DNA of 64,000 nt from positions 9,008,083-9,072,082 of the forward strand of contig NC_079387.1 of the NCBI RefSeq assembly GCF_021018895.1. Direction: 5' to 3'. A program made the translations under genes and the position numbers. Under the pieces are notes generated by a model, which was given only the letters and a program-made list of their open reading frames with translations, did no database searches and had not been told where the DNA came from. This DNA is from Seriola aureovittata (taxonomy: Eukaryota; Chordata; Actinopteri; Carangiformes; Carangidae). Positions 1-12,900 of this stretch are shown here, piece by piece. The stretch's first letter is position 1, and every line of letters begins with the position of its first letter.

Positions 1-1573
1 CAGTTTTAAATCATTGTATGTCCGACATAACTTTTATTGTTGGGTGATAACCTGGTCATTTCCTCACCTGGTTTGTGATGTATTCATCTCAAATATTACA
101 GGTTCATATTTACCTTGCACCAGTTTTGTGTCGTTTACAGGCAAATCACCAGCTGCTGTTTAATTTATGATTGTTTGCTTTAGCATGGCTGATGATTATT
201 TATTGTTTGTAGCTTTGTTTCTAGCGCTGGTTGTTTCCATTCAGAGCTGTGATTAATAGCCGTCCACTCACTTGTGATGGTGGTGTGGTTTGTGCTGGCA
301 CATTTGACTAGTGTGGTGTTTTTATTTGAATGTTTGGTTTTGGTTTGTGTTATCCTTCTTGAACGGAGGATTGTCTGGTGTCTGTCCCCTCCTCTTCCTC
401 TCTTTTAGGGTTTTAGTTGTTGGATTTAATAACTGTTGTTGCTTCTTTATCAGATCCCCCGTGTCGCAGTCCAGTTGGTAGACCAAGACATTACCTAAAC
501 ACATCGTTTCTCCTGTTGGGACGTACGTCACAAGTCTTGTGCATGTATGTGAGTGAGGTTTCAACACATTGTCATGTTATGATCTTTCATTTTTCCTTCT
601 GTGGCTCTACACTGCAAAACAAGAGCAGAGCTGTCTTCTAGTGAAGGTGGTGAACTGGTGAAGATTTGCCCGTTGCATGTAGCTTTAGCGTCAGTCATTT
701 AGCATGATAACATGTATGTAGCCATCATGTGCATGTATTAAATCCCTTTTATGATGTTCTTGTTCTGGAACAAATCGACTGGAAGCATGTAGCTGAATTG
801 GCTAACTAGCTAAAGCTAATAAATCATCATTTTAGCTCTAAGCATTTACTTTCCACACAAATTACATTCAGGAACAACAATCTGCGTGTGAATATGCACA
901 CACAAGTATTCACACACACGTGAAAACACACACACACACACTCACACACTCACATATGTCATTAAGGGTCACTCAGTAGCCCAGCTGGTGTGAAATAACA
1001 TCTCTCCTTGTTCTGAAACTGGAGCACTTTCAGACTGCAGCCCCCTGCTGCTGTCAGCCAGAGATCAAGGCCGGGAGCTGAGAGCTGAGGTAGTTAGGCA
1101 GAATACTGCAGGAGGTCAAGCAACTCTCTGACATCTCCTGTTCAGCAAGATGTATTTTATTTTACAGAGGCACTTTGAAGATTTTATGTAAGGCTTTCAG
1201 CCTGAAAGCCATCGAGATGACTCCGTGGACAGTGCAGTTAGAGTGTTATTGAAAGACTACGTCGATGTTTACACATTAGTTTTCATAAAAGTGACCTAAA
1301 AGTGTTTTTGTTCATATTTTTTTTCCATTTTAAAAGTAAATATCAGGATCTTTAGTCTTCTGAGTCAAAAACAAAGGAGAAGTCCATAGTATTTTTCCCT
1401 GAACTGTTTTGAATCTGCCCTAAATCTCCCAGTCGCTGTGACTAACCGTCGAGGAAATCCCTCTCAAACTGAAACAAGTGAATGTGTGCTGTATTTGCCC
1501 AAGCAGTAAATGTCAGTGCCCCGCTGATTGAATCCACGTCGACAGAGATAACTGTGGGGCAGCGTGCAGTCAG

Positions 1574-1576
<3 letters not shown>

Positions 1577-1615
<39 letters not shown>
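1577..1615. repeat. (AG)n microsatellite
   Basis: Uninterrupted AG dinucleotide tract of about 19 units. Confidence 0.95.
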
Positions 1616-1617
<2 letters not shown>

Positions 1618-2865
1618 CAGTGACCTAGACTCGTCACACACCTCCAGCACTGCTCGCCTGCTGGCTAAAACCAAACCGCTTCAGACCTGGGTCAAATTCT
1701 GTTATCTGTGACTCATTCTTCATCATCCTGTGACCTGTTTGGTGAATGAGAAACTCCTATTTTTTTTTTTTTTTAATCGGCATTTTCAATCTATGTCGTT
1801 GCCTAAAATTTCTGGAAATCATTGCAGCAATATGGCAAACCCCCCCCCCCCGCCTCTCATTTGATGCACCAATACGCTCCCACACACAGGAAGAATTGTG
1901 TGCACCGGTGCGTGACCCAGACCTGAACTGTGCTGGACATCACAGATAGCGATGGGTGCTGGCTTTAAGAAACACCCAAATGTGAATTTATCACTGGAAA
2001 CTACAGATTTGCTGCCTCTGGGGTATTTTCAGTATGAATAATTCACATTATTTATTACTGTAAAAATATCTGATACTGATTTTAATGTTGTTTTTGTTTC
2101 TGACTATGCCAAAACAGACCAAGGTCATCTAGTATTCATCTCAAACAATATACGGCTTTAAGTTTCATCATTTACAGGGTATTCATTCAAATGTACAGTT
2201 TATCTATACGTTCACAGAGCTAACAGAAATCCACCACTTTCCAGAGGCATTTCTGCATCATATTATATATTGTATATGACAGGGAGTGAAGGTAGTAGGA
2301 AGCTTCAAATGCAGTGAAGAGACTCCCACAGGAAATATACAGTATTTCAGCTCATCGATGTTTCAGTCAAGGATACCACAACATCATCCCTCAGCTGATG
2401 CTTTAGGCTACTGTAAATGTTTTATGTTGAGCCGCATTATTTCCTGTATAGGATTACTCTGTGGCTCTGCTTCACTTTCCTCCTGTTAAAAGCCTCTTAA
2501 CACCTAATGACAATGAAAAGATCAATACAGTAAAAGTATAAAGACTATCTGATGGGGATTTGGTGTTAGCATGTCCACATGGAAATCCACCAGATCCACA
2601 GGATGTTGACAGCACCGTGTGACCAGAAACAGGTGGTACCCTCATTTCTATTCTGGGAACCATGTACAGTATTTGGCCAACTGTACTTGTCTGCCAACGC
2701 CATTACCACAAAGAGCCAGTTTGATGTCCACTGTGTGTCCATAGACCAGAATGCAATTCAAATACAAAACATGAGTTTAGCTTTCTCTCTACCAGAATAC
2801 CACTCTTTCCACTACCCTTAAAGTGCTTAGGTATTTTTAAACTCCTTCTCTATGGTTTACTGCAA

Positions 2866-2884
2866 TGCATTGTGGGAAATGTAG
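2866..2884. promoter_or_regulatory. Possible ZNF143/THAP11-type motif
   Basis: The 19 bases read TGCATTGTGGGAAATGTAG. This resembles the reverse complement of the vertebrate ZNF143 (Staf) consensus, which is ACTACAATTCCCAGAATGC-like. A second near-match starts at 21588. Single motif matches of this kind are often non-functional, so this is only a pointer. Confidence 0.2.
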
Positions 2885-5254
2885 GAAATAAATAAAAAAA
2901 TAGAGGGGAAAAAAATCTCCTGAATGAATCAAACATTACAGACTAAGATATAAATGGGTGCAATTTTCTTCTGAAGATGTTTTCTGGATGATGTCAGTCT
3001 GCACAGTCTCACTCTGGCCCAAATGTGTGGCTGCGCCCAAGTGAGACTGGCAGCGCTGCAGGCTATAGCAGAGAGCAGCACACACACACACACACACACA
3101 GGCAGCCTGGATAAAACTGGGGAAGGGCACAGGCATAATGTGTAAACACCTCAGTTAATGTGGTTTTGTCTGTCTCCTCTACTCTCCTCTTCAGTGTCAG
3201 CATGCTTGGTTTATTTGGACATACGTAAAGGTAAGAGAAAGGATATCAGATTAGCAAAAGAAAAACAAAAAACGAAATCATATAAATACACAAAGCAAAA
3301 AGCACAGAATCACATGCAGGTAAAAGCTCCGCAATCTTGTTTCAGGCAGAATTTGAATGAGGTCAAATGCATGAGGGAGAGAGGAGCCAAATAGCAAAGC
3401 TATAGTGTGTAAAATCCCCCCGTCCCTTCTCTCCTGGCAGTGTTGTGTCCTGGAGGCAGAGCTCCCACACAACAGACGGGACTCCCACCACACAGCCTGC
3501 AGGGTGGAGCTGTCTCACTGTAAAAGCGCTGCCAGCTACAGCGAGCGTCCAATCGCTCTGTCGCAGAGGGGAGAGCTGATGCAGAACGCTGTTGTTTTCC
3601 CATTTTTGTAAAAATTAGTGCTGATGCTGTGTTGGGGAAGTAGCCTGAAGGCTGAGAGATGAGGCCTTAATAGCAGAGGGGTTCCTGTTCACACTCTGAA
3701 AAAGATGGAAAAAGGTGAATGTGGTGCATTATCGACTCTGTGGGGAAATTTAGTTTCCATTTTACCCTTTTCTCTCTGTCTTCACAGAAGAATCTGGATG
3801 AAAAAGCTAATGTGTTTTCCCGGGCTGTGTATACCACAACGAGTGCATGTATTACTCACAGATAATGAGGGAATCCTCACTGGAAATGAGGAGCATCCAC
3901 TACTGGGTTCATTTATTTTTTTTCATGTGGCTGAGAGCTCAAAATGGGATAGTTCTTAAGGAATCAATCGATACCTGCTCACAATGTCCAGCTAATAAGC
4001 AGCCTGAATGCTCATTCTCTGTGTGTAAAATATAAAGAACCATGAGTTAGAAGAGCCTCAACAGGACCTTTATTGTGCTCTGCCCCAGCAGACACCTGTT
4101 TAATGTTGCATTAATTCATCAACACCATTACAACTGAACAATGATGATAGTTGGTTGCTGATTTTTTCACAATAGGGACTGAGATAAAAATAAGATATGA
4201 TAAGAAATAAGAAATGAGTGATAACATACAGTGTGGTATAGTAAAACATCATTTTATTATATTAGTCACACTTTACCAGTACTTCTACTAATAGCAATAA
4301 TTATGTAGTTCTATTCATGCAAAATATTTCTTTTCATGTAGCCTAGTTTTTATTTATTCTTATTCCTATATATGTATGTAAGATAGGGGAAGATGCCCCA
4401 ATTAAGAACCTTTGAGGCATTGTGCATTGTGCATAAATTAACCTAGTTTGGGGGGTAATGTGTTATTAGATTATTATAAATGTACTGTAGTGGTTATAAT
4501 GAACCCAAAAAACATAAGCAACATGATACTAGTTCTGGAGTAATTATTTTGATTTCAGGTATTTTATAATTTACATGAGGAATAGTAGCCTATTTAATAG
4601 AGCATTTCTTTTTAATGATTTCAGCCTTAAACTGAGTAAAATTAAATATTTTGTTAAGGCTAAGTTCACTTTTGAATATTATTCTACTAAGGTTTAGCTT
4701 TAGGCCTCAAATTAAAGAAAAAAATATGTAACATTTCTTCATTTGTACATTTTCAATAATTGTTGTTATCTGGATGCTAATTGTAGTTAGCAGCTAGGCT
4801 TTAGCAAACAAGCTAGTAGCATTGACTTTCATAGAAGCATAACATATAATGTCTTAATTATTTTCTGATATTGTTGTATTTGTGTCTTTATCGTATTTTT
4901 ATACATATTTGAGAAAAGATGGGCGTTTACAAATGACAAACATGAGGGCATGAATGCAGGAAATGAAGCTAACTAGCAACCAAGCTGTTTAAGCTATGTT
5001 GTGTATTTATGTGGTATTTTTGGTAATTTCACAAAGCCTTAGGGAAAAGAAAAAAAAAATCGATAATTTGAATATACTTCGTTTTTTGTATTTTAATGTT
5101 TGTTTGTTTTTTTGTTTTTTTGTTTTTTTTTTAACATAATTGATATAAAAGTTGTGGTGAGTCCACAGGGGGCGCCATCTTGGTGGCCAGGCCCGGCAGG
5201 CTGCTGTGTGAAGGCTCGCGGGAGGGACGAGCTTCATCCAGGCAGGAGGAGAGC

Positions 5255-5310
5255 CGCTGCCATTGGCTCCTGCGACGTTATAAATACAGGCAAATGGCAT
5301 TTACCGGCTC
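5255..5310 (+). promoter_or_regulatory. rnd3 core promoter (TATA and CCAAT boxes)
   Basis: A TATAAATA box lies at 5279-5286, and an inverted CCAAT box (ATTGG) lies about 17 bases upstream near 5262. The GC-rich, CpG-containing DNA from about 5160 into exon 1 contrasts with the AT-rich sequence before it. A TATA box at 5279 predicts transcription starting near 5308-5315, giving a 5' UTR of about 125 bases before the ATG at 5437. The start site is inferred from TATA spacing, not seen directly. Confidence 0.65.
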
Positions 5311-5436
5311 AGAGCAGGCGGAGACACTGGGGGAGGCGGACAGGCTGGAAGGATAGAAAGGAAGGACGACACCGCGACTCACTCTCTCAGCAGGATTGGA
5401 CTGATTTTTTTTATTCTTAATTCCGATTTAAAATCA

Positions 5437-5586
5437 ATGAAGGAGAGACGCTCGTGTCAGAAATTATCTCTGAAATCCGGCATGGATCCCAGTCAGAGTG
5501 TGAAGTGCAAGATAGTGGTGGTGGGGGACAGCCAGTGCGGGAAGACTGCGCTGCTTCACGTGTTCGCCAAGGACTGTTTCCCCGAG
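5437..5586 (+). CDS. rnd3: rnd3 coding exon 1
   Basis: Encodes residues 1-50, starting [10 protein letters not shown] and ending DCFPE. It contains the P-loop. The Kozak context AATCAATGA is moderate (A at -3 fits poorly, read as TCA). This ATG was chosen because the basic N-terminal extension KERR matches mammalian RND3. The donor is GAG|GTGAGA and the exon ends in phase 0. Confidence 0.96.
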
Positions 5587-5893
5587 GTGAGACCCTGAAC
5601 ACCTCACACTGATTAACATGATGCTAATTAACCTGATTTTACTAATACACAGTCACGTGATCACCAGTCACCTCTTGCTTTTTTTAATTTTTTGTGTGTC
5701 GGATTGGGTTGATGCTTCAGTAGTGATGATGCATGGGTGTGTGTTGCAAGTGTTAAGCTTTGCACAAATGCAGGTAAAAATAGTGGCAACAGTGCTGTAG
5801 TATTGTTGTATAGTTAAGTATTGGTGCTAGTTGTTTTCATAACAAACTCATATTTAAACACTTCATTTCCCACAAGGCTTCCTCTCTGATGTG

Positions 5894-5928
<35 letters not shown>

Positions 5929-7439
5929 CCCCCATGTTTCCCTGCAGAGCTATGTCCCCACAGTGTTTGAAAACTACACAGCCAGTTTCGAGATCGACAC
6001 GCAGAGGATCGAGCTCAGCCTCTGGGACACCTCAGGTAATCACCGCTGTCCATCACCTCTCCCTGTCCGCTTCACGTCTTCTGTCACAGCCAATCAGTTG
6101 TGGTGAAATGTCCAGATGTGTCCAGACATGTGGCTCTCTTGCGCAACCCCCCACCCCCCCCGTGGCCCCTGTGGACATGCAAACAGCTGATAAGATTTGT
6201 GTAAAACTCGATTATCATTAACTATAGACAGGTAGATTCTGCATCTTTGATAACGAACACTAAAGCTCAGGTGAAATGTCCAAATCGTGACATTTAAAGG
6301 AGGTGTAAATGTTGCATTTTTGAATAATGAAATTATTCTGTGACCCATTTTAATCAGTAAAGCCGGGTTAATCCTCCTACAAGCCACACACGTTTCGCCT
6401 CAGATTAGGTAGCACCCACCTTTTACCTACAGGGAAATGTTTAATTTTATTTTCCAAATGCAACAGAGGAACGGATTTTTCGTGATGCACGCCAAAGCAG
6501 AAACAGGAAATATTCATATTCATACATCTGGAGAACACACTTCTCGTTGAGATATTTGGGGAAGTTTAGTTGTGCAACACGTGTACTGGCTCTGCAGCTT
6601 TTATCGCTTGGTGGTTGGACTTTGGGTCCAAACCAGCTGCTGCGTCCCCAGTGTGTGTGTGTCTCTGTGTGTGTGTGTGTGTAAACAAACCCACTTTCCC
6701 ATCCATCAATGCCTGAGCAGTGAATAGCACAGCAGTCAGGCGTGAGTGAGGCGTATGTTGTGTGTGTGATGGGCGGGGACGAGCCGACAGCCAGCTGTTG
6801 CGGGTCTCTGGCCTGGAATTCCTGAGCGATGTTGGGAGTGAGTTTCTTGCATGTAGACATCAGAATGACACAAAAACTACACAATCCGTTTACAAAATTC
6901 TCCCTTTGCAAAAAACGGAGCCACAGCTGGAGCAGCGAACGCAGCATCTTCAAGTTTGTATTCGCTTTTCTTTTTTTTTTTTCTCCCTTGAGAAGAAGTG
7001 AAAATAAATGTATCAGCAGTTAATACTCATTTCCAAGCAGAGTTACACTACAAGCAAGCAAAACAAGAAGCTCAAATTTCAAATTCCTCCTCCCCTACAG
7101 TTTGTGTGTGTTGTGGAAGTGGAAAGTGGGAGAAATGAAAGCCGGCCAGAGTGAGAATTATGTTTTATTGCACTGTGTTGGCCGGCCGCCTGGAGCCATT
7201 TTTCTTTTTCTTTCAGCTTCATAAAACAGCGAGGGGGGGGGGGGGTTCCTATTAGATCAGTGGGTCTGAGATTGAGCCAAGTACCCCCACCCACCCAACT
7301 TCAATCCTAACCCCCACCCAGCACTCGCACACACACCCATGCACACACACCCAGTGTCTGATTGATACAGCTTTCGGCTTGACCGGTCTCTTTGTAGAGA
7401 CATCCATCGGCTTTATCTCCTGAGGTGTGCAGGAGAGGT

Positions 7440-7474
<35 letters not shown>

Positions 7475-10455
7475 ACCCCAACATGCACTCAAAGACAAAG
7501 ACCAGGATGCAGAGATGAAGACAAACACTAGATTGCCATGCCCCCCCCCACCTCCCTCACAAACACACACCTACACACACTGTGGTGGTCTTTGTTCGGC
7601 AGTGATGAGCGGCCTAATGAGCAGCCTGGTGTGTGTGTTTAAAAGGAAGCTGATGAGAGTAATTCAGGTCATTAAGGTAAATGCCTGCCAGTTGTGTTGC
7701 TTTCCATTTGTCGTCGTCGTCCCCCCCCCCCCCCCCCCCCCCCCAACCTTGCTTGTCTGTGCTCGGCTTTGCTTCCCAGCCTGAGGGTGGGGTCCGCTGG
7801 GGCCGAGGCCGCAGCCTTTGATGCCTTCGCACTTCTTTCACCGGCAGAGGAAGCGGTTTACGTTGTCTGCCTGCATGTCTGAATGGGCTGCATAGGTGTT
7901 TGTTTGAGAGTCAAACAGGAGGATAGGAAGCCAGCAAAGGTAAACAGAGGAGCCCCTTTGGCTCAGCGCCTGCATGCCTGAGGCCTCTTCTCATTTTCCA
8001 CAGTGGAGATGAGAAAAGTCGCATCTGTGAGCCTGTGAGCAGGTAGATTTCTACTGGCTATCATATAATTGACAATTTAGTTTGTAAAATATCAGAAAAA
8101 TAGCAAAAACAATTCCCCAATGCGAAAGATAATGTCTTTAAATTGCTTGTCCAACAGCCCAAACCCAAAGATATTTAATTTACGATGCTATAAATGGAAA
8201 AAACCAGAATTTTTTGGCCACTTAGTATTAGCACAACAAGCCAAACACTGGCATAGCATCACCTCTTGTGTTTGTGGCATCTGATTTTAGCTCTGTTTTG
8301 GTCTCCACCTGCTCCTGAGGGAAATATGTGGCTCTTTAGCAGCTAAATGCTCCACTCTGTTCACTGAGGAGTTGCTAACTTTGCTGTTTTGGTGCCATTT
8401 GTTGCACGTCGTAAAAACCAAGAGGATGAACACAGGAGAATTTGATGATAAATCTATGTGGGTTCGACCTCTTTCACATTACACATAGTCATTGTTTATA
8501 TCGGTTTAAACAGATCTCACACCTTTACACTGTTGAAATATTCATGCTGTACTGGTTCTGGAGAGGACTGCAGTGTTTTTCCTACGACAGAAATCAGTGG
8601 AGGATGTTTGCTGCAACTCTCTTAGGAAATTTCCCAACGCTAAAAGGAATAAAAGCTTCAATAAAAAAGGAACCTCAGGAGCTCGGGCGTCTTCACATCG
8701 AGGTCTCCCAAAGAGACATGTGTTGGACCCCATGCATCTCATTTGATGATATTTATCCCTGGGAACCTTGTGGGGAAAAAATGTGTTGTTTTTTTTGTTT
8801 ATTGAACAGCTGCCACCTCTGCACATGAAAAGACGACCTACTTTGAAAACAGGAAGAGAATCAGATAAAGGGAGTTTTAAAGGAAGATGCATAATGACAG
8901 TTTGGCTGCAGCAGCCCAGATTATCATTTCCTTCTGAGGTCTCTAGAGCATGTTGCATGTGCTGCCTCCCCTGTAATACTGGACAGCTTAGTTATGAGAC
9001 TTTTTCATGCACTCTGTAAGCTCCTCTGCTGCTCAACACACACACACACACACACACACTGTGCCCCCTTCATTCCTCCGTCGGCAGCCATTGTTGCATT
9101 GGATCACATTTCTGGGCTCAGCGAATTGGAGCCGCATGTCTGGCATTCCTCAGACTAAAGGTTTCTACTTCCTCCTCCACAAAGACCCCTATTGTACCCA
9201 GCAGGCCCAGATCCTCAGTGGAGTGAAAGAGAAGTGGCGTGGTTCACTAAAGCCGTACCTCGTTTCCAAGGGAAAATTGAATCACGGCGGAATTTGCCGA
9301 GCGGCAGTGCGGTGGCGATGCAGCGTGTGAAGTGAAGGACAGTGAAATCCTGGGAGAGATTAATAGGCTTCCTGTCTGCTAATGTCATGGAAGGACTTTC
9401 TGTGGGACACTAAAATCTTTGTCTGGTATTTAGCCGGTCCAACATTTTAGAAACTTGACTCTCCCACCTGACTTGAACCTGCTCCACTGTGTTTCCTGCT
9501 TGGTCGAACATGTTCAACTTCATTTATGGTTTTTGTGTTAGTTGTAATGTGGAGTCGAACGTGACTCAGTCTGTTGTTAACGCGGCTCTCGGTGTCATAA
9601 ACACAATCTTTAGTGTGTTTTAGATTCGCACACTTCAAGGGTGTGAGGAATATTTGTTGGATGAGATCTGAGAGATGAAAACTTATCAATTACAACCATG
9701 AAAAACACACATCATATTCTGTATCATAAACATGTTTTAATTTAACGTAACGCTTTGCCATATAACATATTATAAAACTCGTACAATAACTTATTGCATC
9801 ATAACGTCGCAGCGTAAAATACATCGTACGATAAGTCGTATTGTGTTCTGACACAGTTAACCGACCCAGTGTGATACATCAGTTAACGGTCATAAGCAAC
9901 AACAGATTATAATTTGTTTGTTTATTCCATCACTTGACTGTTGCTAAGCAACACATAAACCTTTTCCTGACCCGCACACTGCACCTGGAGGTGTGCGCTG
10001 AAGTAACCAGGCTTCTTCCTTCCCATGGAATGACTCTCGACCAATCAAATTACTTGGTCGGTAACTGTTGTATAACTTATCATATAGTAACATAGTGCGT
10101 CGCATCGTAACATAACAGGAAGTATCGTAACATAACAGGAAGTATCTGACATATCATATTGTGACCTCATCACATATTGCAACATTGTATCGTAGCCTGT
10201 CACACTGTATTATATCGTTGTATTGTAATAATGGCTCTTCAGAGTTGGCAGGATGGCAGTGTAAGAAACAGGCACCTCCGTAACCACAGCAACTAATGGT
10301 TCACTTTAAACTGCTCGTTGTCGTCTGCTCTTGTTTGTGTTGAATGTGTCTGGCTGCTGAGAGGTTATATATTCAAGCTGGCTGGTGTAAGATGGCTGGA
10401 CGTGCCTGTCGCTGTCTGTTGTTTCCACAGGTGTCTCTGAAGGCTTAACGGCTCT

Positions 10456-10502
<47 letters not shown>

Positions 10503-11641
10503 CGCTCACCAGCTTTCAGCCCAGTTCTGCTCTGCTATGTCAACTATGCAGTAAATCAGCGGGCCTGCAGACCTGTTGCCGTACCTCCGGGCTGTCAGAT
10601 GCAGCTGGCCCACCTCATGTGTCCCGCCGCATGTGCTGCCGTGAGATAAAGTCAAATATCACGTCGGTTCGACTTTTTTATCATGTGAAAGAAAGTGGGA
10701 TGTCTTGATGTCTTGATGTCTTAATGTCTTGAACATCGTGGAATATTTTTTTTTTTTTTTTGATGGAAGTCGGGGGAACATCTGGGAATTTGAATAATGA
10801 GTCACCCCGCATGAATAGATTTTCCACCATGTTTCATGTATATTTATTACATTAAGTGGTGCTTTTTATCCCAGCTGTTGTGGAAACCGGCCTGAAAAAA
10901 AAAAAAAAAACCAGGAAGGAAGAACGTTTTTACATCTTGGAGGAGCTTCTCCTCAGTCATGGAAAACTATTTGGTTTTTCATTCATTCTGCGACCACAGT
11001 GGAAGTTTGCTATTGTTTCACATCATACTGTATCCTCTCGTGTCACTGTGCACAATACTGTTCATTTGGGGGTTGTATGTGGAAGAGAGGGCGACAGAGG
11101 GGCTGGAGGAGTGTGTGTCGCAGTGTGTTTAAAGGACAGAGAGGGAGGACAGGGTGTGTGTCTTCCTTCCAGATTTAGAGATCCTGTGGGAGAACAATGA
11201 CAGGAGCTAATTAGATGACAGTCACCAGGTCTTTGTGTGTGTGTGTGTGTGTGTGTACATGTGTGTGTCTACGTGTGTGTGTGTGTGTGTGTACGTGTGT
11301 TAGCTATGGGATTTCCTCTTATCTTTCCAGTTGGCAGGAAGATGACCTCAAAGCAGAGTTTAGTCCTAATGCAGTTATAACTCGGCTATAAACGGCAGTT
11401 CTCTCCTGGAAAGCGTTCAGAGCTGCACACACACACTTCAACACGCCACATGCCTTCGTTTTTATTTTGAATATTTATTTTTTTCTGTTTATGTTGCGAA
11501 GCCCGAAATGGTTTGCAAGGATTTACTGGGAGGATTTGCAGCTGTAAATACTTTAAACCTCCAGGTGAATTCATAGGAATATGCGCAGACACTTGGAGAT
11601 GTTTGAACAACAAGACCTCACACACTCTACCCAGCAACACC

Positions 11642-11711
<70 letters not shown>

Positions 11712-12826
11712 TCCAAATGTCAACCAAACTTTACAGCTTTCAGTTGCAGGGTCTTGTGTTTTTCCAGTGATTGGTACCAGGCGGCAAGGGCTGGAAAAAA
11801 AAAGAAAAAGCCCTGAAACAATGCAGTGCGGTTGTGATTGATTGCAAGACAACCATGAAAAATGGCAAAATAAATTCTTGCGGGGGATCCCACATTCCTC
11901 CTCGGCGTGTACTTCCTGTGCCGTGTTGATGATAGCCGCTCAGCGTGGAGCCTGTTTTGTTTCGGCGGTGTCACCTATCGGACGCTTTTCCCAAAGATTC
12001 TCAGGGAAGGGAGTCGAACAGCGGAAAGTTGTTGGGTGGGAAATGGCAAGACGGCGCTTTCCCATCTGAAACGCATTATGTTTCGATCAAGACATCAAAA
12101 TAATTTATTCTGTGTTCTTCCTGGCGTCCATACTTAACTCACTTTCAGGTTTTGAAATGGTAAAAAGGCATTAAGACACACAAATTAGCTGCAGTCTGGA
12201 CGACCCATGTGTGTGTTACAACATTTGGAAAAGTGATACTGTAGAACGCGGGGTTCGAGCCAGAGCACGCCATTTCATCACTGACACCCCCCCGAGTCCA
12301 AAAAACATTAAATGTTACTACAACTTTCCTTCCCATAAAATCACAGTGAGAATGAAAGGGTTTTGAAAGTTGCCAGTAGGAGACCTGCTTGTGTTGATGC
12401 GCTCTGGCTTTACACTATTTATTTAGTTTATTTCTTCAGGTTTTTATTGTTCTTTATAATCTTTATTGTGAAATTTAAAAGATTTCCCACGTTCTTTATA
12501 TTCATATTGTGAAAATCCTACTAAGCAGAACTTTTGGATTTCAAACGTTTGTGATTGCTAAATGCTAAAAATGATGCAGCCTACTGCACCAGTCCTGCAT
12601 TAAATCCTCCTTTTTTACTGATTCGGAGAGGTTTGGATTTGTGTGCAGCATAGATTTATCATCAAACATGGGGACGTCTGACGATGAACGTAGATCGGAC
12701 GGTTCAGATTCAGTGTGGGAGTCGTGCACACATCATTCCCTGAGCGAGGCCCGGGCCTGGAAGGAAGCGTGGCTTGTTTAAACGGTGTCGTCTCTCACCC
12801 AGACTGTTTAGATTAGGAACACCACA

Positions 12827-12900
<74 letters not shown>

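Larger units (their letters stand above)
1..5254. other. Gene-free DNA upstream of rnd3
   Basis: I see no supportable coding region here. Open frames are short, lack convincing splice context and resemble nothing I know. The stretch holds a (CA)n tract near 924-955, an (AG)n tract at 1577-1615, a poly-T run near 1759, a poly-C run near 1841, and AT-rich DNA from about 4.1 to 5.1 kb. Distal regulatory elements of rnd3 could lie here, but none can be named from sequence alone. Confidence 0.6.

Noticed and set aside
11571..11852. Frames made of HTHTHT or VCVCVC runs
   Set aside because: They are translations of (CA)n/(GT)n microsatellites. The same artefact occurs at all long dinucleotide tracts.
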